Positions 8,326 to 15,459 of a DNA stretch of 64,000 nucleotides are shown piece by piece. The stretch is from assembly GCA_015062005.1 (NCBI GenBank), contig SUVL01000011.1, positions 16,208-80,207 of the forward strand, given 5' to 3'. The number at the start of each line of letters is the position of its first letter. Positions within the stretch are counted from its first letter, which is position 1. Below the pieces are notes generated by a model. The model was not told the origin of the DNA. It was given only the letters and a program-made list of their open reading frames with translations, and made no database searches. A program made the translations under genes and the position numbers. Origin of the DNA: Akkermansiaceae bacterium (GTDB lineage Bacteria; Verrucomicrobiota; Verrucomicrobiia; Verrucomicrobiales; Akkermansiaceae).

Positions 8326-8898
8326 CTAAACGCTGGCATGCTCTTGGGCTGGAGCCATAAAACACTCCGCTCCATGGGCATTGATGAATCCCACCGCCTG
8401 CAACCAGGAATAAACCGTGACTGTTCCCATGAATCGCATCCCCCGGCTTCGCAAATCCCTGGAAAGGGCATCGGACACAGGAGAGCTCGTCCTCGCAGTG
8501 TAGGGCTCCACCAGTACGTCCTTCCCGGTGAACGGCTGAACATAGTCAGCGAAGCTCCCGAATTCCTGCTGAATCTGCAAAAAGACCCGGCTGTTCACCA
8601 CCGCAGCCTCAATCTTGCCACGGTGACGGATGATTCCGGGATTGTTCACAAGCTGCATCACCTCAGTCTCCCCATAATCAGCCACACGCGAAGGATAAAA
8701 ACCAGCAAAGGCCGCGCGGAATGCCTCCCGTTTGTTCAGAACGCACTCCCAGGAAAGGCCGGCCACAAACATCTCCAGCAGCAGCAACTCATACAGATAG
8801 GCGTCATCCCGGCGCGGGATTCCCCATTCCTCGTTATGGTATTTCACATAAAGAGGATTACGCAGGTTTACCCACTGGCAGATACAGGTCGATGCCAT
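8326..8898 (-). CDS. tag: DNA-3-methyladenine glycosylase I
   Basis: Removes 3-methyladenine from alkylated DNA. The protein shows the Tag-family N-terminus (QWVNLRNPLYVKYHNEEWGIP), the LLEMFVAGLSWECVLNKREAFRAAFAGF block, NPGIIRHRGKIEA and a C-terminal SRDLRSRGMRFMGTVTVYSWLQAVGFINAH. I prefer the ATG at 8898, which gives 190 aa and places the homology at the start as in E. coli Tag. An in-frame TTG at 8967, 6 nt after the pilT stop, is possible but adds 23 residues without similarity. It is the last gene of a minus-strand run after the two PilT-like genes. Confidence 0.92.
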   Translation of the reverse strand: MASTCICQWVNLRNPLYVKYHNEEWGIPRRDDAYLYELLLLEMFVAGLSWECVLNKREAFRAAFAGFYPSRVADYGETEVMQLVNNPGIIRHRGKIEAAVVNSRVFLQIQQEFGSFADYVQPFTGKDVLVEPYTARTSSPVSDALSRDLRSRGMRFMGTVTVYSWLQAVGFINAHGAECFMAPAQEHASV

Positions 8899-8972
8899 CT
8901 TTCCGGAGCAAACAGCGGACACTGGATGCTCTTCCAATGTCCGCTGAGTGGAGTTCTTCTGTTGCAAATAGA

Positions 8973-10064
8973 TTATGCGCCGCCGGCGTTGGCCATGTTC
9001 TGGAGCTCCTTGGGCAGGAAATTCTTGAAACGGGCCTTATCGATAGCCTTCATGTAGGCTTCCTCAGCTGAGACGAGCCCCTGCTGCAGCTTCTGCCAGA
9101 TGGCATCGTCCATGAACTGCATGCCCATGCCCTTGCCGCCTGTGATAACATCAGCCAGCTTCTGGGTGGCACCTTCACGGATAATGGCGCTCACGGCAGG
9201 AGTAGCGAAGAGAATTTCGTTCACCGCCACGCGGCCGGGCTTATCGCAGCGCTTCATGAGCAGCTGAGCCACCACACCACGGAGCGAACCGGCCAGCATG
9301 GTGCGGGCCTGCGGCTGCTGCTCGGCGGGGAACACGTCGATGATACGGTCCACCGTCTTACGGGCGTTGTTGGTGTGCAGCGTACCGAACACGAGCAGAC
9401 CAGTCTCAGCAGCCGTGAGGGCCAGGGAGATGGTTTCCAGGTCGCGCATCTCACCCACCAGCACGATGTCAGTATCCTCTCGCAGAGAAGCACGCAGACC
9501 ATCGGCGAAGGTCGGGCAGTTGTTCGGCACCTCGCGCTGGGTGATGATGCTCTTCTTGCTGGGGTGCACGAACTCGATGGGTTCCTCCACGGTGATGATG
9601 TGGCGGGCGAAGTTCGTGTTGATGTAGTCGATAAGAGCTGCCAGCGTGGTAGACTTACCGGAACCGGTGGGGCCAGTCACCAGCACCAGACCGGAGCGCA
9701 TCTCACCGAAGCGCTTGATCTGCTCCGGCACGTTGAGCTGCTCCAAGGTGAGAATCTTGGTCGGAATGAGACGGAACACACAGCAGTAGCCTCGCTGCTG
9801 CTTCATGTAGTTGCAGCGGAAACGGGAGGTTTCGTCCATTTCATATGCGAAGTCAGCATCACCGATTTCGCAGTACTCCTTCCACAGCTTGGGCGGGCAG
9901 ATGGGCTCCATGAGCTCCACCATCTCTTCGTGGGTGAGGGGTTCCTCACGGATGGGGGTCACATCGCCATGCACGCGGATCTTCGGCGGCTCACCCTCCG
10001 ACAGGTGAAGGTCAGAACCACCCTGGTCCACCAGGGCCTGGAAAAATACGTCAATCTTGTTCAT
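8973..10064 (-). CDS. pilT: PilT-like retraction ATPase
   Basis: A hexameric secretion-superfamily ATPase of the kind that powers type IV pilus retraction, 363 aa. The N-terminal PAS-like domain has GGSDLHLSEGEPPKIRVHGD near residue 15. Walker A is GPTGSGKST at 131-139, followed by the Asp box (VEEPIEFVH), Walker B (IVLVGEMRD) and His box (FGTLHT). The C-terminus has the retraction-type MDDAIWQKLQQG. It lies 33 nt downstream of a second PilT-like gene. No pilin, assembly ATPase or secretin gene lies nearby, so other pilus genes must be elsewhere. Confidence 0.92.
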   Translation of the reverse strand: MNKIDVFFQALVDQGGSDLHLSEGEPPKIRVHGDVTPIREEPLTHEEMVELMEPICPPKLWKEYCEIGDADFAYEMDETSRFRCNYMKQQRGYCCVFRLIPTKILTLEQLNVPEQIKRFGEMRSGLVLVTGPTGSGKSTTLAALIDYINTNFARHIITVEEPIEFVHPSKKSIITQREVPNNCPTFADGLRASLREDTDIVLVGEMRDLETISLALTAAETGLLVFGTLHTNNARKTVDRIIDVFPAEQQPQARTMLAGSLRGVVAQLLMKRCDKPGRVAVNEILFATPAVSAIIREGATQKLADVITGGKGMGMQFMDDAIWQKLQQGLVSAEEAYMKAIDKARFKNFLPKELQNMANAGGA

Positions 10065-10097
10065 TTCAGAAAAATCGGGCTAAAGGTTCAGTTAAAC

Positions 10098-11504
10098 TCA
10101 GGCCTGAGCAGCGGGCTCGGGGTGTTCTTTCAGGAACTTCTCCATCATCACGCGGTCAGTAGCGCGGCCAAGGCATTCCTCGCCGGCGATGATGCCGTCC
10201 AGATACAGCTGCTGCAGGGAGTCGTCCATGAGGCGCATACCCTGGCTCTTACCGGTCTGGATGAAGCCGGGAATCATGAAGGTCTTGCCTTCACGGATGG
10301 CATTGGCCACGGCGGCGTTGTTCACCAGGAGCTCCAGAGCCATCACGCGGCCGGTGCCGTCCTTTCTGGGCACAAGCTGCTGGGAGAAGATGCCACGCAG
10401 GGATTCAGACACCATCACGCGGATGTGGTCCTGCTCCTCCACGGGGAAGGCATCCAGAATTCGGTCAATGGTACGGGCCGCGGAACCGGTGTGCAGCGTG
10501 CCGAGCACCAGGTGACCGGTCTCAGCAGCGGAGAGCGCCAGGGAGATGGTCTCCAGGTTGCGCATTTCACCCACCATGATGACATCCGGGTCCTCACGCA
10601 GGGCACCACGCAGGGCGCGGCCGAAGGATTCGGTGTGCGTGTGTACCTCGCGCTGGTTCACATGGCAGCCCTTGCACTCGAACACGGTTTCGATGGGGTC
10701 TTCCATCGTGATGATGTGGTCGTGGCGGTCGCTGTTGATGAAATCGATGATGGAAGCCAGCGTGGTGGACTTACCGGAACCCACGGAACCGGTCACCAGG
10801 ATGATACCATTGGTGAAGCGGGTCAGCGGTTCCACATACTCGGTGGGGAGGTTGATTTCCTTCATCGTGTACACGCGGCTGTTGATGATGCGGTAGCAGA
10901 TATCGTAACCCAGGCGCTGGGACACCACGGAGGTGCGGTAACGGCCCAGCTCGTTCTGGTAGGCGAAGTCCACGTCACCCACCTCCTTGAGGCGGTTCCA
11001 TTCCTTTTCGCCAAGGAAGCTGTTGACCAGGGCGAGCGTGTCGTCCTTAGTCAGCACGGGCGCGCCCTCCCACATGGGCTGCAGGGTGCCGAACCGGCGC
11101 CACGAGGGCGGGTTGGCAGAGGGCATATGAAGGTCCGAGCACTTGGCATCGATACCCTGCTTCAGGAAATCATCTACATGCAGAGAAAGCAGAATCAGCA
11201 GCGGGCCCTCGGCCTGGGCGTAGATATAGGCGTGGTACTTGCCGCAGGGTCCATCGGCTATGAAATCCACCGTGCCCTTTTCCTCAAGCTCGGCGCGCTG
11301 CTCCGGGGTGGTGCAGCTCTCCACCAGCTTGGTTGTGTCCTCGGCGGTCAGCACCCCGGCCGTATCGGCTACGGGGGTGTAGGCCCCTGCCTGCATCCAG
11401 TACGGCTGAAGCCCCGGCCCCAGATACATCGTGGGGCTGTAGATGGTTTTACCCAGCTTCAGGTACTCACCAACATTGTCATAGATGTAAGTAGAATCAC
11501 TCAT
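10098..11504 (-). CDS. PilT/PilU-like ATPase with duplicated N-terminal domain
   Basis: A 468-aa paralogue of the adjacent PilT, about 100 residues longer. Walker A is GSVGSGKST at 239-247, the Asp box is MEDPIETVF, Walker B is VIMVGEMRN and the His box is LGTLHTGS. The extra length is N-terminal. Residues about 12-110 and 111-210 read as two copies of the PAS-like domain: AGVLTAEDTTKLVES with KGTVDFIADGPCGKYHAY, then APVLTKDDTLALVNS with VGDVDFAYQNELGRYRTS. Only the second copy retains the SDLHMPSA motif typical of PilT. The long C-terminus (MEKFLKEHPEPAAQA) resembles PilU-type proteins. It probably acts with the neighbouring PilT. A role for the extra domain is unknown. Confidence 0.88.
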   Translation of the reverse strand: MSDSTYIYDNVGEYLKLGKTIYSPTMYLGPGLQPYWMQAGAYTPVADTAGVLTAEDTTKLVESCTTPEQRAELEEKGTVDFIADGPCGKYHAYIYAQAEGPLLILLSLHVDDFLKQGIDAKCSDLHMPSANPPSWRRFGTLQPMWEGAPVLTKDDTLALVNSFLGEKEWNRLKEVGDVDFAYQNELGRYRTSVVSQRLGYDICYRIINSRVYTMKEINLPTEYVEPLTRFTNGIILVTGSVGSGKSTTLASIIDFINSDRHDHIITMEDPIETVFECKGCHVNQREVHTHTESFGRALRGALREDPDVIMVGEMRNLETISLALSAAETGHLVLGTLHTGSAARTIDRILDAFPVEEQDHIRVMVSESLRGIFSQQLVPRKDGTGRVMALELLVNNAAVANAIREGKTFMIPGFIQTGKSQGMRLMDDSLQQLYLDGIIAGEECLGRATDRVMMEKFLKEHPEPAAQA

Positions 11505-11592
11505 GGCGGTTACCGCCTACTCTACCACTTTTCCCCCGCCGTGGCGAGCAAAAATGTTGCCACGGTCGGACATGGATGGTAAATTAGCCGCA

Positions 11593-11952
11593 ATGAAGCG
11601 CATATTTCCCCTTTTCCTACTGCTGACAGGTTGTTGGACGCCACCGGATTCCCTGCATGCTGCGGTGAAACGCAATGATGCAGCTGCTGTGAAGCAACTG
11701 CTTCATGCCGGGGTAATCGTGGACAGTCGAGATGCAAACGGACTTACGCCGCTCATGCTGGCCTGCATGAACCTGCAGGAAGAGAATATACGCCTTCTCA
11801 TCCGCGCCGGTGCTGACCCGCAGGCCACGAATTCTGCCGGCACTTCCGCCCTTCACATGCTCAACCGCGGCGATTCCATTCCCTCCCGCGCCCCTGCCTG
11901 CCGCCAGGCGATGCGGGAAGAACTCAACGCCTTGAAAGCTGAAAAAATATGA
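11593..11952 (+). CDS. Ankyrin-repeat lipoprotein
   Basis: A 119-aa protein starting at the ATG at 11593, chosen because it opens a lipoprotein signal (MKRIFPLFLLLTGC, modified Cys at residue 14). Two or three ankyrin repeats follow: LHAAVKRNDAAAVKQLLHAG, ANGLTPLMLACMNLQEENIRLLIRAGADPQ and AGTSALHMLNRG. Ankyrin repeats bind proteins, and the lipobox suggests anchoring in a membrane facing the periplasm. It overlaps the next gene by 4 nt (ATGA), indicating translational coupling. It is divergent from the PilT-like pair. Confidence 0.8.
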   Translation: MKRIFPLFLLLTGCWTPPDSLHAAVKRNDAAAVKQLLHAGVIVDSRDANGLTPLMLACMNLQEENIRLLIRAGADPQATNSAGTSALHMLNRGDSIPSRAPACRQAMREELNALKAEKI

Positions 11953-12488
11953 ACCACGCGCTTATCGCCTTCGCACTGCTGCTGGCCGGAACGGCCTGTG
12001 CCGATTGGAAATACCAGAGGGAAGTTTCTCCCCTACCTCTTCCGGAGGGCTATCAGGCCCCCCGCACAGGGGAAAACATTTCGCGTTTTGACCGAGCTGC
12101 GCGGCCTCCCTACTGGGATGCAGCCTCCGGCTGCCTGGTCTTTGAATCCTGCATGCCGCCCAAACGCCGCAAAGGGACAAGCCACTTCTATACCTTTGTG
12201 TACAAATTATCGGCCGATGGAAAAACGCTGACCAGAACCAGCCGCATGTGGAACAGCTACAAAACCGATGAGCCCCCCACACCCCACACCTATACCAATA
12301 ACTCAGATACCCCATACTGCTTCACTGAGGGCCGCAGCACACACACATTCAGCATCGATAGCAAGGGAACCATCACCCGCATTGTGACACATGGCTACAA
12401 TCCCCTGACCGGCAAAAATCTGCCACCGGAAGGCCGCGTGATATACCCCACGCCGGAAGCTCCATCTATCGTTCACTACCTGCCATGA
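11949..12488 (+). CDS. Secreted protein of unknown function
   Basis: A 179-aa protein with a signal peptide (MNHALIAFALLLAGTACA, cleavage near 18). The segment LLLAGTAC could also be read as a degenerate lipobox. The mature part is rich in Thr, Pro and aromatic residues and likely beta-structured, with two Cys in GCLVFESCM and one near SDTPYCF. It overlaps the ankyrin lipoprotein gene by 4 nt, suggesting the two products act together in the envelope. No family is recognised. Confidence 0.65.
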   Translation: MNHALIAFALLLAGTACADWKYQREVSPLPLPEGYQAPRTGENISRFDRAARPPYWDAASGCLVFESCMPPKRRKGTSHFYTFVYKLSADGKTLTRTSRMWNSYKTDEPPTPHTYTNNSDTPYCFTEGRSTHTFSIDSKGTITRIVTHGYNPLTGKNLPPEGRVIYPTPEAPSIVHYLP

Positions 12489-12558
12489 TACCAGAAAACG
12501 AAAATTAACAAAAACTCCGGCTTGCATCGTGGGGTGGGTTGTGCTACTGTGAAGGGTT

Positions 12559-13611
12559 ATGCAACATACGACCTCACTTGAAAAAGAATTCTTCGCAGCA
12601 ATCTGCCACAATGAAAGCGAGCTGGTGCTGCGACTGCTGGCCATGGGCTGCGAGGTGAATGCGTTTTTTGAAAACGGACTCACACCGCTCATGGTAGCAG
12701 CGCGCGCCGGAGCTGACGATGTGCTGGACATTCTGCTGCAAGGCGGAGCCGATGCGCAGGTGGTGGATGCCAAGGGGCGGAATGCGCTCAACTGGCTGTG
12801 CCGCAGCGGGCAGGGCTGCCACTCCTACCAGGAGCGCCACACCGAACCAGCCCGCAAGTTGCTGGCAGCCGGAGCTGATCCCTACCGTTGCGACACCGAG
12901 GGCGATTCCGCTTTCTGGCATGCATGCCGCTACGGGCTGAGCAATGTGCTGCGGCTGATTCATGCGCACGCTCCCCTGCCCTTGGAAGCCCGCCACCGGA
13001 GCGGCGACACGCCTCTGCTCATGGCCTGCCGCCACATGTACCGCGGCAGCCGCCACATGACCTCCCATGTGGTCACCCTGCTTGTAAGCATAGGCTGCGA
13101 CTGCTCGGCACGCGGGGCCGATGGCAAGACACCGCAGGAACTCTGCTACGCTGACTGGATGGAATGGACGCCGGCAGAGACACCCCAGCAACGTCAGCAC
13201 CTGCTGGCAGTCCCGTCTTTCCGCACCGGGCGTAGATACCGCACCGGAGTCCGCTTCGCCCCGCTGCCCGGGGTGGACACCAGTGCCCCGCTGGCCACAG
13301 ATGCGCGGGGCAACACTGCGCTGCACCACGCCGCCCGGCTGGGCGACACCGATGCCGCGGCATGCTTGATTGATGCCGGCGCGGTGGTGGATGCGCCCAA
13401 CCACAGCGGCGCCACCCCGCTCATGCAGGCCGCCCGATGCGGCCGATGGAGGGTGGGTTCTCTGCTGCTGGCTCATGGGGCAGATATGCACAGGAAAGAC
13501 TGCCAGGGTCGTACCCCGCTCCAACAAGCGGCACTAGCCGGCAACTGGCGTCTGCTCAGTGTAATGGGGTGCAATGGTATTATCGTTGACAAACGGCGCG
13601 AAAACCGCTAA
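12559..13611 (+). CDS. Cytoplasmic ankyrin-repeat protein
   Basis: A 350-aa protein without signal peptide, made of several ankyrin repeats. Clear repeats are ENGLTPLMVAARAGADDVLDILLQGGADAQ near residue 40, RSGDTPLLMACRHM near 152, ARGNTALHHAARLGDTDAAACLIDAGAVV near 253, and two more to residue 335. Some intervening repeats are degenerate. GAAGGG precedes the ATG at a suitable distance. It follows the ankyrin lipoprotein pair, so three neighbouring genes may form one envelope-associated group. Its stop codon TAA is also the first half of the -10 box of the downstream ZIP gene. Confidence 0.85.
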   Translation: MQHTTSLEKEFFAAICHNESELVLRLLAMGCEVNAFFENGLTPLMVAARAGADDVLDILLQGGADAQVVDAKGRNALNWLCRSGQGCHSYQERHTEPARKLLAAGADPYRCDTEGDSAFWHACRYGLSNVLRLIHAHAPLPLEARHRSGDTPLLMACRHMYRGSRHMTSHVVTLLVSIGCDCSARGADGKTPQELCYADWMEWTPAETPQQRQHLLAVPSFRTGRRYRTGVRFAPLPGVDTSAPLATDARGNTALHHAARLGDTDAAACLIDAGAVVDAPNHSGATPLMQAARCGRWRVGSLLLAHGADMHRKDCQGRTPLQQAALAGNWRLLSVMGCNGIIVDKRRENR

Positions 13612-13614
13612 ACT
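13586..13614 (+). promoter_or_regulatory. zupT-like promoter, leaderless, overlapping an upstream stop codon
   Basis: TTGACA at 13586-13591, a 17-bp spacer and TAAACT at 13609-13614. The ATG follows after 6 nt at 13621. The first three bases of the -10 box are the stop codon of the ankyrin gene. No Shine-Dalgarno sequence is present between the -10 box and the ATG. Confidence 0.65.
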
Positions 13615-13620
13615 CCGCGC

Positions 13621-14424
13621 ATGCTGACGGGCGTACAGGAAAATCTGCTGCTGGGCGGGGTACTTTCCCTGCTGGCAGGTCTGAGCACGGGTATAGGCGC
13701 GGCGCTGGCGCTGTTCGTAAAGCGCACGGATACGCGCATGCTCACCTTTGCCCTGGGTGCCAGCGCAGGGGTCATGGTGTATATATCCTTTATGGAGCTC
13801 ATGCCCGCCGCCAGTGAAATGCTGGCAGAGAACGCCAAATGGGTGACCACCCTGGCCTTTTTCGGCGGCATGGCCCTGGCCTGTGTCATCGACCGCCTGA
13901 TTCCGGAGGACGAGAACCCGCACGAAATTCCCTCCCCGGGCAGGCTGGACGCCGTGAAAGCCACGGGCGAGTTTGCCGGCAATGCCAAGCTGCGGCGCTC
14001 CGCCCTGCTTTTCACCCTGGCCATTGCCATCCATAACTTCCCGGAAGGCATTGCCACTGTGGCCTCTGCGTTCGATAACACCGGCATCGCCACCTCCGTG
14101 GCCCTGGCCGTGGCTATCCACAACATACCGGAAGGCATCGCCGTGGCGCTGCCCCTGCTCTACGGCACCGGCAACCGCCGCAAAGCCTTCGGATGGGCCA
14201 CGCTCTCCGGTCTGGCAGAGCCGCTGGGGGCCCTGGTCGGCATGCTGATTCTACTCCCCTTCCTGAGCCCCACCCTGCTGGCGGTGCTCTTCGCTGTGGT
14301 GGCCGGCATCATGGTCTACATCTCCTTTGACGAACTGCTGCCCATGGCCGAGCGCTGGGGTCACCACCACCTGAGTATCTACGGCGTGACCACCGGCATG
14401 CTCATCATGGCACTGGTGCTTTAA
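13621..14424 (+). CDS. zupT: ZIP-family metal (zinc) transporter
   Basis: An inner-membrane importer of divalent metals of the ZupT/ZIP type, 267 aa with about eight transmembrane helices. The two signature metal-binding helices are visible: HNFPEGIATVASAF near residue 138 and HNIPEGIAVALPLLYG near residue 163. FMELMPAA near residue 58 and ISFDELLPMAERWGHHH near residue 236 match the other conserved segments. It has its own predicted leaderless promoter inside the end of the ankyrin gene. It converges on gluQ across a 156-bp gap in which I see nothing. Confidence 0.94.
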   Translation: MLTGVQENLLLGGVLSLLAGLSTGIGAALALFVKRTDTRMLTFALGASAGVMVYISFMELMPAASEMLAENAKWVTTLAFFGGMALACVIDRLIPEDENPHEIPSPGRLDAVKATGEFAGNAKLRRSALLFTLAIAIHNFPEGIATVASAFDNTGIATSVALAVAIHNIPEGIAVALPLLYGTGNRRKAFGWATLSGLAEPLGALVGMLILLPFLSPTLLAVLFAVVAGIMVYISFDELLPMAERWGHHHLSIYGVTTGMLIMALVL

Positions 14425-14580
14425 ATATCAGGCATCAGCACCGAGCAGTCTGCAACATCATCCATATCTCGATACTCTCCTCGTTTGATGACCTTTGCAG
14501 GCAGCTCCCAACAAGTTTCAACGCAGCATTATTCGCACTTCATCACCGATTTCCAGTAAAGCATGAAATGCGATTACCGT

Positions 14581-15459
14581 TTATACCATCCAGACACCGC
14601 CACGCTGCAAGGCGGATTCCAGGGATTCCAGCACCTGGCTGGGGGTAAAGCCTGCCTCGCGCAGGGATGCAATGGAGCGGGCTCCATCGCGTTTGGCCAG
14701 CCGTTTGCCCGCGTTATCGCGTAAAAGGGCGTGGTGGCAATACTGCGGCACAGGGAGCCCGAGCACGCCCTGCAAGGCGCGGTGAATGTGGGTTGAATCA
14801 AACAAATCAGCACCGCGCGTAACATGGGTCACCCCCTGGGCGGCATCATCCACCACCACGGCCAGATGATAGCTGGCCGGAAAATCCTTGCGCGCCAGCA
14901 CCACATCACCATATGCGGTCGGCACACAACGCTGGGTACCGCGCAACATATCATGCCAGGTAGGGCAGCCGATGAGCTCCTGCACTCGTTGCATGTTTAG
15001 CCGCCAGGTATGCGGTGCCCCGGCAGCCAGGCGCTCTGCCACCACATCCGGGGGCAGGTTCCGGCAGGTTCCCGGGTATAGATACCCCAGTGTGGCATGC
15101 GGAGCGCGTCCCATCTCAGCCACCTGGTTCTTAATCTCGGTCCTGGTGCAGAAGCAGGGATAGAGGAGCCCCATGCCGCGGAGCTGTTCCAGCACCTCGT
15201 GGTATACCCCGAAACGGCGGGTCTGCACCATTACCTCGCCATCAAACTCCAGCCCCAGCCAGCACAAGTCCTCGTACATAAGCTCCAGGTACTCCGGGTG
15301 CTGGGCTCGCGGGTCGATGTCTTCCACCCGCAACCAGCAATGCCCCCCGTGCGCATCTGCCAGACGGCGCGCCTGCAAGGCAGCCAGCAGGTGGCCCACA
15401 TGCAGCGGGCCACTCGGGCTGGGGGCAAAGCGAGTCACCACAGTGCCGGAGAGAGGCAT
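14581..15459 (-). CDS. gluQ: Glutamyl-Q tRNA(Asp) synthetase
   Basis: Attaches glutamate to the queuosine base in the anticodon of tRNA(Asp). The 292-aa protein resembles a GluRS catalytic domain without the anticodon-binding half: TRFAPSPSGPLHVGHLLAAL near residue 8, then a zinc site with YPCFCTR near residue 98 and LYPGTC near residue 120. The KMSKS-equivalent is KRLAKRDGARSI. The start at 15459 (MPLSGTVVTRFAPSP) is favoured by homology and because its ATG shares one base with the upstream stop in TGATG. This coupling ties it to an unrelated secreted protein gene. queA in this window makes a precursor of its substrate. Confidence 0.93.
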   Translation of the reverse strand: MPLSGTVVTRFAPSPSGPLHVGHLLAALQARRLADAHGGHCWLRVEDIDPRAQHPEYLELMYEDLCWLGLEFDGEVMVQTRRFGVYHEVLEQLRGMGLLYPCFCTRTEIKNQVAEMGRAPHATLGYLYPGTCRNLPPDVVAERLAAGAPHTWRLNMQRVQELIGCPTWHDMLRGTQRCVPTAYGDVVLARKDFPASYHLAVVVDDAAQGVTHVTRGADLFDSTHIHRALQGVLGLPVPQYCHHALLRDNAGKRLAKRDGARSIASLREAGFTPSQVLESLESALQRGGVWMV

